From an uncultured Bacteroides sp. (GTDB taxonomy: Bacteria > Bacteroidota > Bacteroidia > Bacteroidales > Bacteroidaceae): DNA of 64,000 nucleotides. The first letter of the stretch is position 1. Each line of letters begins with the position of its first letter. The notes under the pieces were generated by a model. That model did not search any database and had not been told where the DNA came from. It saw only the letters and a list, made by a program, of their open reading frames with translations. Of the stretch, positions 55,062-64,000 are shown piece by piece. Position numbers and translations under genes: made by a program. The stretch lies in assembly GCA_900542985.1 (NCBI GenBank), contig UQPQ01000006.1, positions 16,104 to 80,103 of the forward strand, given 5' to 3'.

Positions 55062-56069
55062 TTATTTTACATATACATTAAACTCTCCGATTGTGGCTGA
55101 AGCTTCCTTTCCACCCCAAGAAGCAACGACTGGTATTTCAGCCCGAATATAACGCATCGGAACAGGAGCGTACAACACCACATTTTTTCCATTTATATAT
55201 GGTACAGTTCCCAAATCTTCCCAGTCTGTTCCATTTTGACTAAATTCCATCTTTGTTCCTTGAGAAAATGAACAATAATCATAATAGCCATAGTAAGAAT
55301 ACCATGCAGTAACAGCGGTTACATTCTGAGTTTTCTGCAGATCGAATACAATATGGAATGGCTGACTGGATGATGCAGACCATTCAGAAGAAGAATCCCC
55401 GTCAAAAAGCGAAGAAATTTCACCATTAACAGTGACTCCATCTGATTCTTCAACATATGCAGTCCATCCGGTACGTTCCGAAGCCAATGCACCTTGTGCA
55501 TCTTGATCTGAAGCACTATCATCAATCATTCCACTTTTCACTTCTACTCCTGCAACTAAATAAGAGCTATTCATGTTAGTGCTTATTGCTGCATTTCCTC
55601 CTTGAGCACTCAATAAGGTTACAGGGATCAAATACCCATTTTCACTACGAAGTTCTGCTATAGTTTCCTCGTTTATAGAAATATGAACACTTTCTGAAGA
55701 ATTATATGCTCCAGCGGGAACAGTTACAGTCTTATTTTCTATTACTAATGCTTGTTCCGGTAAAGCCTCATAGCTTGTACCATTGGCTGCATTATATGCC
55801 TCCACGAGAGAATTATCAACACCCAAAGTCGCCACTATATCCTCTGAATGATTCTGAGTAACATATACCGGTATATCCAACTCCAATGAACTAGTACTCA
55901 CTACCGGAGTATGTACAATAGCAAAATCACCTCCTGTATATGGTTTAAGATATACACGATTCATAGAATCACCAGGAAAGTCGTAAGACTCATCATCGTT
56001 ACAGGATATAGTACCCAATACAAAAAGTACACCTGCAACCATATAAAATAATGTACTAATCTTTTTCAT
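55062..56069 (-). CDS. DUF1735 and F5/8-type C domain surface lipoprotein
   Basis: This 335-residue lipoprotein (signal ending GTISC) has an N-terminal DUF1735-type domain (residues about 38-160: RVYLKPYTGGDFAIVHTPVV to VSAPAG-like VPAGAYNSSESVHISI) and a C-terminal discoidin (F5/8 C) carbohydrate-binding domain (about 195-335: GWTAYVEESDGVTVNG to PVPMRYIRAEIPV). It should be a glycan-capture protein of the surface complex. It lies 21 bp after the GH18 gene and 14 bp before the LamG gene. Confidence 0.88.
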   Translation of the reverse strand: MKKISTLFYMVAGVLFVLGTISCNDDESYDFPGDSMNRVYLKPYTGGDFAIVHTPVVSTSSLELDIPVYVTQNHSEDIVATLGVDNSLVEAYNAANGTSYEALPEQALVIENKTVTVPAGAYNSSESVHISINEETIAELRSENGYLIPVTLLSAQGGNAAISTNMNSSYLVAGVEVKSGMIDDSASDQDAQGALASERTGWTAYVEESDGVTVNGEISSLFDGDSSSEWSASSSQPFHIVFDLQKTQNVTAVTAWYSYYGYYDYCSFSQGTKMEFSQNGTDWEDLGTVPYINGKNVVLYAPVPMRYIRAEIPVVASWGGKEASATIGEFNVYVK

Positions 56070-56090
56070 AAGTTCCTTTCAAGCAATAAA

Positions 56091-57089
56091 TTAATAAACT
56101 GCAGGATTTTGAATCTGAATACATTCACGGAAACGTTTGTAAGGATACGGATTGTTTTCATGCACATTATAATCTCTGTGAATAAAGAAAGCACCAAATC
56201 CTCCCTTACGTCCGTTTGCCGGCTGATAGCTAGCCTGCTGATACATATCGCTCATTGTACCTTGCCAACCATCTCCCATATTACAGCAGAACACAACCTT
56301 TTCAATAGGCCATCCACTGCTGGTACCTCCACCGTAAGCCTGTTTGAAGTAATAATCACAGATATCGTACAATTCGGATGAAGGATCACCCGGAGCATCT
56401 ACACACAGCATTTTGTTAGTATCAGTTACACCTGTACCATATCTTTCCTGAATGAGTTTCAAACGTTCTTCCTTTGTAATATCAGGGTTAGGTCCCATGT
56501 ATTTAGACAGATACTTCATAAAATGCACGAAGTAATTTCCACTCAAGAAGTCACCTTCCGGTTCATAGTCAGCATCAAAACCATCCAGATCATTCAAGAA
56601 GACCTGGTCAAGGAAATACTCTGCATACATTTCAATCGCTCTCAGAAGAGCTTGTTCTCTTTCTTCACCAGCCGGCATCTGCTTTGCTTCGTTATAAGCT
56701 TGTTTAAATGCATGGTCGTCTGTTTCTGCATCAATACGAGTAATGGCAACAACTAGCATTTTAGTACCTTTCACCTTCTGAACGAAACGAAGTTCTTCCC
56801 AAATATCCGTTCTCTCTTTGGCAGGAATTCCTCCCCACAATGAACAGATATCCAAGCTATCAGGCAATCCCATAAAACGAACGGCCATAGAGTTCTGCTG
56901 TCCATACTGAGAGAACCATCCGAAAGCAATGGAATGATCGCTGGCTTTGTAATCACGTAAATTCTGGTAATATTGATCACCGTATGTATAAGGATTCTGA
57001 ATTGAAGTAGATTCTATATCTGTATCGCATGAAGATATCAGTCCACATGCCACAGCAGAAAGAAACAAGGTTTTTATCGTTTTCATCAT
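56091..57089 (-). CDS. GH18 endo-beta-N-acetylglucosaminidase-like lipoprotein
   Basis: This 332-residue lipoprotein (lipobox LISSC, Cys21) has the GH18 catalytic motif DGFDADYE (residues 169-176), where Glu176 is the catalytic acid. GH18 enzymes of this Bacteroides type cut the chitobiose core of N-glycans by substrate-assisted catalysis. It is encoded with SusC, SusD and two DUF1735 proteins, as in known N-glycan loci of B. thetaiotaomicron. High-mannose versus complex specificity cannot be read from the sequence. Confidence 0.9.
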   Translation of the reverse strand: MMKTIKTLFLSAVACGLISSCDTDIESTSIQNPYTYGDQYYQNLRDYKASDHSIAFGWFSQYGQQNSMAVRFMGLPDSLDICSLWGGIPAKERTDIWEELRFVQKVKGTKMLVVAITRIDAETDDHAFKQAYNEAKQMPAGEEREQALLRAIEMYAEYFLDQVFLNDLDGFDADYEPEGDFLSGNYFVHFMKYLSKYMGPNPDITKEERLKLIQERYGTGVTDTNKMLCVDAPGDPSSELYDICDYYFKQAYGGGTSSGWPIEKVVFCCNMGDGWQGTMSDMYQQASYQPANGRKGGFGAFFIHRDYNVHENNPYPYKRFRECIQIQNPAVY

Positions 57090-57119
57090 AATTTCATCTA
57101 ATTAATTGTACATCCATTA

Positions 57120-58742
57120 TTATCTTCTTACATCCCACCAAAGACGAGTACCGGCACTATCACCACCACCGCCTAACAAGGACACTGCAGCCTGAGTATT
57201 CTGACTATTATCTGAATATTCGGTTGTAGGGAATTTCAGACGACTGATCAACTCACCTTCTGCTACTTCCGACTGGTATCCGTAAGAAGCAATTCGAACA
57301 AATCCCGGATATCCGGTACGACGCATTTCACTCCAAGCTTCCTGACCGTCTGGATAAAGAGCAATCCACTTCTGAATCATGATACGTTCCAGTTTCACTT
57401 CATCAGAAGCACTGTCATCCCATGCAACACATAAATTCGACAAATAACTCTTTACATTAGTAGAGCGGTTGGTGACCGGGTCCATATACGATTCAAGAGG
57501 AAGACTTTCATCATCTGCTACATAACTGTCATATCCTGTAGCACCTTTCGACTGGAACGAAGTCTGTATACCCTTTTCGTAATAAGTCTGCACTGTTTCG
57601 CTTCCCAATCCAAGTCTCAACTTAGCCTCAGCAAGCAAGAAGTAAGCTTCCGATGCATCCATCCACTGCATAGTACTGTTTTCATTAAAGTTCAATCCGG
57701 ATGCAGCAGCAATATAGTTATCCTTAGAAATGTTAGTCATTCCATTTCTCACTCCATGATATTTACCATCATTGGATGCAGAACGGAAATAACTGGAAAC
57801 ACGCGGATCGTTATAGCCATTCAAATAACAGTCCATTGTTGCTCCCATGCGAATATCCTGGAAACTTTCACTGATTTCCCACAATGGATTGACAAAAGAG
57901 AATGATGTAGTCTGATGCAAAATAGCAGAATCATCCGCAGAAGTCATCAATCCAGAAGCATGATTGATAGCTTTCTCTGCTTCCTGACGTGCTTTAGCCT
58001 CATCCACAAAAGATACACGCATAGCCAAGCGCAAACGTAGTGTATTAGCAAACTTAATCCACTTGCCTACATTTCCACTATAGATATAATCATATTGCTC
58101 CATGTATGCCGATGAATTACTATTATTATAATCAGTCAATATAGTAATGGCATCATCCAACTCATCGAAGAACTGATAATATATATCTTTCTGACTGTCG
58201 TAAGGAACCTGAGTAGTTGTACCGAACTTACTGTAAGGAATCGGTCCATACATATCAGTTATTCGGCTCATACCCAAAACTTTCACAATATTAGCCAGTG
58301 CTCTGGTCGGAGATGTTTCCTCTGTGACATCAGCAATCGACTTCCAGGGCTGCATGATATAAGTATATGCATCTTTAAAAGCTGCATTATACCAGTCTTT
58401 ATAAAGAGCATAATGGTCGTTGTGATAAGTGGTATAACTAAATGTATTGATATTGGCTACAAAACCAGAAAAGATATCTCCAGTCATCACTTCTGTGATC
58501 TGATACTCACCTCCCAATCCTGTTCCGTCTGCACTTTTACCAACAATAAATACTCCTCTCAACATTTGGGTGAAATAAGCTCCAGTGTTCAGATTATCCT
58601 GCTGCATTTGATCCGGAGTTACTTCATTGGGATTTATATTCCAGTTTTTGAACTGATCGGTACAAGAAGACAAAGAAAGTATACCAGCCAACATTATACT
58701 GCTCACAGTTCTTGTGTGTTTTGATATATGTTTCATTTTCAT
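57120..58742 (-). CDS. SusD-family surface lipoprotein (GH18 locus)
   Basis: This 540-residue lipoprotein (LSLSSC) starts the mature chain TDQFKNWNINPNEVTPDQM, a pattern seen in the SusD-like group of PF12771. TPR-like helices and the C-terminal YPDGQEAWSEMRRTGYPGF segment follow. It is the partner of the SusC encoded 4 bp upstream and likely binds the glycans released by GH18. Starts at two adjacent Met codons (58742, 58736) are possible. Confidence 0.92.
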   Translation of the reverse strand: MKMKHISKHTRTVSSIMLAGILSLSSCTDQFKNWNINPNEVTPDQMQQDNLNTGAYFTQMLRGVFIVGKSADGTGLGGEYQITEVMTGDIFSGFVANINTFSYTTYHNDHYALYKDWYNAAFKDAYTYIMQPWKSIADVTEETSPTRALANIVKVLGMSRITDMYGPIPYSKFGTTTQVPYDSQKDIYYQFFDELDDAITILTDYNNSNSSAYMEQYDYIYSGNVGKWIKFANTLRLRLAMRVSFVDEAKARQEAEKAINHASGLMTSADDSAILHQTTSFSFVNPLWEISESFQDIRMGATMDCYLNGYNDPRVSSYFRSASNDGKYHGVRNGMTNISKDNYIAAASGLNFNENSTMQWMDASEAYFLLAEAKLRLGLGSETVQTYYEKGIQTSFQSKGATGYDSYVADDESLPLESYMDPVTNRSTNVKSYLSNLCVAWDDSASDEVKLERIMIQKWIALYPDGQEAWSEMRRTGYPGFVRIASYGYQSEVAEGELISRLKFPTTEYSDNSQNTQAAVSLLGGGGDSAGTRLWWDVRR

Positions 58743-58746
58743 AATA

Positions 58747-61700
58747 CTAAAAATTAAGTCTAACAGAAAAACCTAGATTACGCAAACTCGGCAACATAAA
58801 ATAATCCATACCTGCAAAATGAGTAGCTGTACTTGCTGTCAGTTCCGGGTCGTAAGGAGCTTTGCAATAGAACATGAAGAGATTATGACCAGTGAAAGCC
58901 ACATTCAAACCTTTAATCCAAGGAACGACTTTAGAAACTGGTACATCATATCCCAAAGAAAGTTCGGCAAGACGTACGTTAGTTGCACTATATACATACA
59001 TGGAGCCAGCTCCAGTACCTACTGTCTGATAATATTTCTGAGCTGCAGGAACCAACGATCCGTTAATGATTACACCACCCGCATCACGTGCATCAGCAGA
59101 TGCCTGAGAGGTTCCATAAGCATCCATCAAGGCTTGTGTCATAGAAACACCGATACCACCTACACGTGCATTAATCAAGAAGCCCAGATTCAAACCTTTC
59201 CAACTGAATGAGTTACGCCATCCCAAAGTATATTTAGGTTGTGCATTTCCTGCATAGACCCATCCGTCTTTACGGTCACCGGCATTCTTGTCGATTGATA
59301 CAGTATTATTTACATAATCTACATCGATATATCCATGCTCATCGGTACGCAAAGCTGTAACATACAAGTCACCGATAGAACCACCTTCTGTAAGACGTGT
59401 CATCACATTACCAACACCTCCCAAATCCAAAACATCCTGCTGAATAGTGAGTCCGGAAGCCAAAGTGGTAGGTTTCAACAGTTTTTTAATTTCATTTCGG
59501 TTAAGAGTATAAGTAAAATTAGAATTCCATTTTACCGGTCCTAAATCCTGATTCAACGACAATCCTAATTCAATACCTTTATTATCCACCTGTCCACCAT
59601 TGATATAAATAGAGGTATAACCAGAAGATGCAGACAAAGACGGATTAAACAACTGATTGTAAGTCGATGTCTTATATAAAGATACACTCAAGCTCAATTT
59701 ATCTCCCCAGAAATTAGACTGCAAACCCACTTCCCACGCTTTTGTTCTTTCCGGCTTGATATCGGAGTTAGGATAAGTAGATGCTGTAGTAGGTGTACCA
59801 GATTGATATGGGAAAGTCTGATAAGCAATATAGCGAGTCGGAGCATTACCCACTTCACTATAAGAAGCACGAACTTTCAAGAATGTCAGGACATCGTTTT
59901 TAATAGGGAACAAATCTGTTAAAATTGCCGATAGGCCCACAGAAGGATAAGCCACATTCTTCGAGTTAGTCCATGCCAATGCAGAAGACCAGTCGATACG
60001 TCCTGTCACATCCAGGTATAATTTACTCTGCCATCCCAACTGTGCAGTAGCAAACAATGATTGTGTCTGGTCGTGATAGCCATCCTGATCATGTTCTGCA
60101 TTTGCCAAATTAAGGTTCTTCAATGTAAAGCTATTGGCAACTGAGTTCAAGTCACCACCCACACTATAATAAGCATAGTTTACATCCTGGATACTTGCAC
60201 CCAAAGTAGCTGTCAACGAGAAATCGCCGAAATACTTATCGATATTCAACATCAAATCCCCATAAAGCTGACGAGTAGAAGCATCTGCTTTATAATAAGC
60301 CCCATAACGCTGAGCAAAAATAGCGTCTGTAGATGCAGAATACTTCTTTTCATTAATGGCCGCAGTATAATCAACTTTTGCACGTCCTCCCAATGTAATA
60401 CCTTTTGCAATATCCCAGTTCAAGCCTCCGCTTACAAGGAAACGGTTCTTGGTATTGATAAAGTTATCACGATTGGTAATCCAGTAAGGGTTCTGCATGG
60501 CAAGTCCCATATTTCCCCAAGGCCAATACTGTGTTTTAAAGCCACGGCTTTCATCGTACATTTCAAACAACTGATATGTTTCAAGACTATAGCTCGGAGA
60601 CATCAGATAAACCGGAACAATAGGGTTAAAATATTGTCCCTGTGATATCATATTCTGTTCACGAATATTTACATAACTGGCACTCAAGTCAAGACGAAGT
60701 TTATCGTTCAGCATACTTGTCGTATTGCGAATAGTAAAATTGTAACGATCGTAAGTATTATTCTGAACAATACCTTCTGCATTTGTAGCAGCCATAGAAA
60801 GGAATGTCTGATTCTTCTCTGTACCATTACTCAAGGTAATAGAGTTTGTTTCATTCCATCCTGTCTGGAAGAAATCCAAAGGATCATAATCACTCGGCTG
60901 AGCTAATTTTTGTCCCCAACTTTGGAAGCTTCCTGTTGCAGCTCCATAAGTATTCTGGAAATCAGGTGTCACAAAAGGACTATAGAAAGAAGTATTGTTG
61001 GCATAGCTTACATGTAACTTATCGGCTGTTCCTTTTTTGGTAGTAATCATAATTACACCATTGGCAGCCTCACTACCGTACAAAGCAGAAGCGGCAGCAC
61101 CACTCAGTACAGACATGCTTTCAATATCTTCCGGATTTATCATAGAAGCTCCGTCACCAGACTGCCCCATACCGGTGAACTGGTCATCCGGCTGTGCTGT
61201 ATCCAACACAGGCATTGGAATACCGTCGATAACATACAGTGCATTGTTATTTCCCGAAATAGATTTGGCACCACGCATTACCACTTTCGCGCCACCACCA
61301 ATACCGGAAGAGCTTGTATTAATAGACACACCGGCAATCTTACCCGAAAGACTGTTTACAAAGTTTGCGTCTTTTACTCCAATAATTTCACTTGCCGATA
61401 CTTCCTGCACATTATAAGACAAAGCTTTTGCTTCTTTCTTTATACCTAAAGCTGTAACCACAACTTCATCCAGCATTTCATTGTCCTGTGCTAAGGCAAT
61501 ATCATAATGATTTTTAGCAGACAACTTGACTATCTGCGTTTTATATCCAATATAAGAAACTTTCAATTTGGCATCAGAAGCAACGTCTAAAGTAAAGTTT
61601 CCGTCAAAATCGGTAATTGTACCTATAGTAGTTCCGTCTACCGAAACATTAACTCCGACCAAGGATTCACCCAATTCATCGACAACACGTCCACTAATCT

Positions 61701-62040
61701 TTTTAACTGGAGCTTTTCCCTTTTGACCGACAGGTACGATCATAATGCAATTATTCTTAATCTGATAAGTGAATCCACTTTCTTTTAAGATTTCATTCAA
61801 AGCTACATTCAAAGGTTGGTCATTGATATTCAATGAAATAGTCTTATCAGATAATAAAGATTCATTGTAAGCAACCGACAGTTTAGACTGGTTTTCTATT
61901 TCAGTAAGAGCCTTTTTTAAGGTTATATTATTACTTTTGATTGTAATGCGCTCATTATTTTGAGCAAAAAGAGCTGTACCAATAAATGCAAGACAGCTAA
62001 TTAATACATATTTTCTGGCTTTTATCAGATATAAATTCAT
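58747..62040 (-). CDS. SusC-family TonB-dependent transporter with STN domain (GH18 locus)
   Basis: This 1097-residue transporter has a signal peptide (ending near FAQ), an STN domain (about residues 30-100, ITLKKALTEIENQSKLSVAYNE), a carboxypeptidase-regulatory-like domain (about 113-195, ISGRVVDELGESLVGVNVSVDG), a TonB-box region LDEVVVTALGIKKEAKAL, a plug (VMRGAKSISGNNNALYVIDGIPMP and LSGAAASALYGSEAANGVIMITTKKG) and a barrel ending SVRLNF. An STN domain lets such transporters signal to a FecR anti-sigma factor, as encoded directly upstream. Confidence 0.95.
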   Translation of the reverse strand: MNLYLIKARKYVLISCLAFIGTALFAQNNERITIKSNNITLKKALTEIENQSKLSVAYNESLLSDKTISLNINDQPLNVALNEILKESGFTYQIKNNCIMIVPVGQKGKAPVKKISGRVVDELGESLVGVNVSVDGTTIGTITDFDGNFTLDVASDAKLKVSYIGYKTQIVKLSAKNHYDIALAQDNEMLDEVVVTALGIKKEAKALSYNVQEVSASEIIGVKDANFVNSLSGKIAGVSINTSSSGIGGGAKVVMRGAKSISGNNNALYVIDGIPMPVLDTAQPDDQFTGMGQSGDGASMINPEDIESMSVLSGAAASALYGSEAANGVIMITTKKGTADKLHVSYANNTSFYSPFVTPDFQNTYGAATGSFQSWGQKLAQPSDYDPLDFFQTGWNETNSITLSNGTEKNQTFLSMAATNAEGIVQNNTYDRYNFTIRNTTSMLNDKLRLDLSASYVNIREQNMISQGQYFNPIVPVYLMSPSYSLETYQLFEMYDESRGFKTQYWPWGNMGLAMQNPYWITNRDNFINTKNRFLVSGGLNWDIAKGITLGGRAKVDYTAAINEKKYSASTDAIFAQRYGAYYKADASTRQLYGDLMLNIDKYFGDFSLTATLGASIQDVNYAYYSVGGDLNSVANSFTLKNLNLANAEHDQDGYHDQTQSLFATAQLGWQSKLYLDVTGRIDWSSALAWTNSKNVAYPSVGLSAILTDLFPIKNDVLTFLKVRASYSEVGNAPTRYIAYQTFPYQSGTPTTASTYPNSDIKPERTKAWEVGLQSNFWGDKLSLSVSLYKTSTYNQLFNPSLSASSGYTSIYINGGQVDNKGIELGLSLNQDLGPVKWNSNFTYTLNRNEIKKLLKPTTLASGLTIQQDVLDLGGVGNVMTRLTEGGSIGDLYVTALRTDEHGYIDVDYVNNTVSIDKNAGDRKDGWVYAGNAQPKYTLGWRNSFSWKGLNLGFLINARVGGIGVSMTQALMDAYGTSQASADARDAGGVIINGSLVPAAQKYYQTVGTGAGSMYVYSATNVRLAELSLGYDVPVSKVVPWIKGLNVAFTGHNLFMFYCKAPYDPELTASTATHFAGMDYFMLPSLRNLGFSVRLNF

Positions 62041-62129
62041 ATCTTTATAGCGTTTTTAGTGTTAAACTCATAATATTATTACTTTAAGACAATTGTGCTT
62101 TTACAGCACGAATACTAAAGACATTTCAC

Positions 62130-62168
62130 ACCCGAATCTGGAAGGCGCCCGATTCGGGTATTTTTTTT
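62130..62168 (+). terminator. Strong plus-strand terminator upstream of minus-strand susC
   Basis: ACCCGAATC (62130-62138) pairs perfectly with GATTCGGGT (62151-62159) and is followed by one A and eight T on the plus strand. No plus-strand gene lies near; it ends 90 to 128 bp upstream of the susC start. It probably ends an antisense RNA that begins near the susC start; a near-match -7 box, TATCTTTA, lies at 62040-62047. Confidence 0.65.
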
Positions 62169-62199
62169 CATAGGCACAAAGGTTTAAACTCAATAATAT

Positions 62200-63186
62200 T
62201 TATCTTCTAGACTTAATATAACATATATGTTCACCAACCTGATAATCGAAATTTCCAATTACAATCTGCAAGACCTCAAGTATATCTTCCATGCTGGCAT
62301 TACGCTTAAATTTAAAGTTATACTTGTCTTCATTAAACAGATTGGGGTTATATCGGAAAGTGATACCATAATATCTTTCTAACTGCTGAAAGACTTCTCC
62401 CGCAGTACATCCGCGAAAAATAATCTCTCCACGCTGCCATGCGGTAACATCAGACAAACGCGCCATGACGAGTTGGCTTTGAGCTGTTTTCTTATTATAT
62501 ACTACCTGTTCCCCCGGAGAAAGGACATAAGAAGTAGTATCCATAGTTGTTTCAACTTTTATTTTTCCATTCAGCAAAGTAGCTACAATTTCATCTTCTT
62601 CCGGGTAGGCTTCTACATCAAACTCTGTTCCCAAAGCCGTTACCGAAACATCAGCCGATTTAACAATAAAAGGTTTATTCGGATTTTTCACAACTTTAAA
62701 GTTGGCCTCTCCTATTAAATGAACCACACGCGTATTGCCTTCAAAGTTGTCTGGATAAAGAATATAAGAACCGGAATTAAGATGTGCCACACTTCCGTCC
62801 GGCAAATTTATAACTCCTGTTTCTCCATATCGGATGTATTTTTCTACCATCGAAACACTAGGCTGTTCCACATAATGTTTAGTCAGCCAAAAAGTAGAGA
62901 CTATCGAAACACAAAGAACTGCCACAGCTGCTGCATATCGCCATACAGACATTTCATAAGTACGAGAAACAGGAGAAACCTGTAAACGATGTAATACTTG
63001 CTGGAGCGATTCCTCTGTACGGGAATCAGACTTCGCTTTCGTTTCATTCCAAACTTTTCTCAAAGCTTCCTCTTTCAAATCCTCATGACGATTCTGAAGT
63101 AACCAACGATGGACTTCATTCGTCAGGGAGTCTGAATAATTAAAACGTGTAAAGCGATCTATTAATTTTTGTATGTAGTTTTTCAT
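62200..63186 (-). CDS. FecR-family anti-sigma factor
   Basis: This 328-residue inner-membrane protein has a cytoplasmic N-terminal part (about 1-80, binds the sigma factor), one membrane helix (about 84-104, YAAAVAVLCVSIVSTFWLT), a FecR domain (about 115-215, GVINLPDGSVAHLNSGSYILYP and VTALGTEFDVEAYPEEDEIVATLLNGKI) and a C-terminal DUF4974 (about 255-328). It links the STN domain of SusC to the ECF sigma factor encoded just upstream. Confidence 0.93.
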   Translation of the reverse strand: MKNYIQKLIDRFTRFNYSDSLTNEVHRWLLQNRHEDLKEEALRKVWNETKAKSDSRTEESLQQVLHRLQVSPVSRTYEMSVWRYAAAVAVLCVSIVSTFWLTKHYVEQPSVSMVEKYIRYGETGVINLPDGSVAHLNSGSYILYPDNFEGNTRVVHLIGEANFKVVKNPNKPFIVKSADVSVTALGTEFDVEAYPEEDEIVATLLNGKIKVETTMDTTSYVLSPGEQVVYNKKTAQSQLVMARLSDVTAWQRGEIIFRGCTAGEVFQQLERYYGITFRYNPNLFNEDKYNFKFKRNASMEDILEVLQIVIGNFDYQVGEHICYIKSRR

Positions 63187-63236
63187 AAGTTATCTATGTT
63201 GCTTTTAATAATAGACAGCTTACTCAAAACAATTAC

Positions 63237-63779
63237 TCAACGCAAACACAAAAAAAATAAAAATAAAATGATTTTTTTCAAATCCTGCAAAGCCAAATAT
63301 AAATGGCGTTCTACTGTACGCACAGAAAGCTGCAGTTTATCAGCTATTTCCTGATTGGAGAGTCCACGGTATCGACTTAAGACAAATATTTTCCGACGCT
63401 GCTCCGGCATCTGTTCTACAGCCATTTTCAGCAAAAGATTTATTTCTTTTGCATACAACTCCTCTGTCATATCATTTTCAACATCCAATTCGGAAAGGCG
63501 TATTTTCTCTGCAGTATCTTCTATATAATGTAGTTCGACCGATTTATGGGCTAAGAAATTATAGATGTAGTTTTTTAGCATAGAAAACAGATAGCTATCC
63601 CATCGGTCACGGTCAATCCATAATTCCGGCTTATCCCACAACTTCACGAATATATCCTGAGCTATATCTTCGGCATCGTCTTCCGATTTCAGAATCTTCC
63701 ACGCAAAAGCCTTCACCTTAGGAAAATTCTCAAGGAAAAACTTTCTGAAACGCAATGTTTTTTCATTATCTGTAATCAT
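63237..63779 (-). CDS. ECF sigma-70 factor (Bacteroidetes type)
   Basis: This 180-residue sigma factor has region 2 (AFAWKILKSEDDAEDIAQDIFVKLWDKPELW) and region 4 (LPEQRRKIF-like MPEQRRKIFVLSRYRGLSNQEIADKLQLSVRTVERHL). It is encoded 50 bp upstream of its FecR-type anti-sigma partner and should direct transcription of the SusC-SusD-GH18 locus on sensing the glycan. Confidence 0.94.
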   Translation of the reverse strand: MITDNEKTLRFRKFFLENFPKVKAFAWKILKSEDDAEDIAQDIFVKLWDKPELWIDRDRWDSYLFSMLKNYIYNFLAHKSVELHYIEDTAEKIRLSELDVENDMTEELYAKEINLLLKMAVEQMPEQRRKIFVLSRYRGLSNQEIADKLQLSVRTVERHLYLALQDLKKIILFLFFLCLR

Positions 63780-63834
63780 TCTACCGTTTCCGTTTTCTAA
63801 AAGATTCTATGTGCCATGGATTTTAAACGACTAA

Positions 63835-63842
63835 CAAAAGTA
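63835..63842 (-). promoter_or_regulatory. -7 box for the ECF sigma gene
   Basis: The minus strand reads TACTTTTG 55 bp before the sigma-factor ATG. Confidence 0.5.
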
Positions 63843-63916
63843 TTACTTAATTTCAAAAGAAGCCTAATTTTACCCACTTTTTCCTTCTCTTATCAATACT
63901 TTGGAAATTCCTGAAA

Positions 63917-63947
63917 TAAAAAAAGCCCAACTAATAGTTGAGCTTTT
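63917..63947 (-). terminator. Terminator of the tRNA-Pro
   Basis: The minus strand forms AAAAGCTCAAC, loop, GTTGGGCTTTTTTT, with one mismatched pair, starting 2 bp past the tRNA 3' end. Confidence 0.85.
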
Positions 63948-63948
63948 G

Positions 63949-64000
63949 TCGGAATGAGGCGACTCGAACGCCCGACCCCTACGTCCCGAACGTAGTGCGC
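63949..64000 (-). tRNA. tRNA-Pro (anticodon CGG), 5' part beyond window
   Basis: On the minus strand the anticodon stem CTACG/CGTAG encloses the loop TTCGGGA (63984-63990), anticodon CGG (63986-63988), which reads CCG (proline). The T-arm GGGCG-TTCGAGT-CGCCT and the 3' acceptor strand CATTCCG with discriminator A (63949) follow. CCA is not encoded here. The D-arm and 5' acceptor are outside the window. Confidence 0.9.

Noticed and set aside
62130..62168. Terminator of fecR or leader terminator of susC
   Set aside because: The T run follows the stem only on the plus strand; both genes are transcribed on the minus strand, where no U tract follows.
63949..64000. Integration of the GH18 locus at the tRNA
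   Set aside because: No integrase and no repeat of the tRNA 3' end was seen on the other side of the locus; adjacency alone is not evidence of an island.

Overview
The window looks like chromosome of a gut-type Bacteroidales bacterium (Bacteroides or a close relative; species not resolvable by eye). The evidence is two SusC/SusD outer-membrane uptake pairs, an ECF sigma/FecR pair, many lipoproteins with signals ending in SSC-type lipoboxes, AT-rich gene starts without clear Shine-Dalgarno sequences, and repeated promoter -7 boxes of the Bacteroides form TAnnTTTG. Genes are densely packed in short operons separated by strong hairpin terminators. I see no prophage, insertion sequence, CRISPR array or plasmid function.

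Layout. 1-5.7 kb: two tandem, related GH38 alpha-mannosidases (the first cut by the window edge) with a LacI-family regulator and two candidate LacI-type operators. 6-12 kb: recQ, clpX, clpP, tig (all minus strand). 12.4-15 kb: lptB divergent from mlaE-mlaF (envelope lipid/LPS transport). 15-18 kb: murF divergent from folP-cdaA (c-di-AMP synthase). 18-21 kb: lrgA-lrgB-DUF2156-GNAT operon. 21.3-23.6 kb: pta-ackA (acetate/acetyl-phosphate). 23.7-28.2 kb: a GH20 hexosaminidase lipoprotein, a Crp/Fnr-like regulator and an acyltransferase-3 membrane protein, with palindromes beside the last two. 28.3-37.5 kb: a DPP-IV-type S9 peptidase, then a minus-strand housekeeping run tsaB-DUF4290-murA-rimM-M23-dxr-rseP. 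38.1-44 kb: SusC-SusD-TlpA-like thioredoxin lipoprotein. 44-48.9 kb: yicC-gmk-small membrane protein-nadD-metzincin protease. 49.6-53.7 kb: a phosphoesterase lipoprotein, menA, ispF, an FAH-family hydrolase, rex and a SUI1/YciH protein. 53.8-63.8 kb: a polysaccharide-utilisation locus (ECF sigma, FecR, STN-type SusC, SusD, GH18 endoglycosidase, two DUF1735 surface lipoproteins). At the right edge is a partial tRNA-Pro(CGG).

Taken together, GH18, two GH38 and GH20 enzymes suggest a theme of host N-glycan foraging: the GH18 would release glycans at the cell surface, SusC/SusD would import them, and GH38 and GH20 enzymes would trim mannose and GlcNAc. This link between separate loci is inference.

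The least explained signal is a set of four short intergenic arrays, each about four units of 21 or 22 bp. They form two related pairs: 1483-1566 with 12177-12260 (opposite strands), and 25877-25964 with 49178-49264. The second notable signal is a strong plus-strand terminator (62130-62168) just upstream of the minus-strand susC of the GH18 locus, as expected for an antisense regulatory RNA. All assignments come from reading the sequence; no database search was run.
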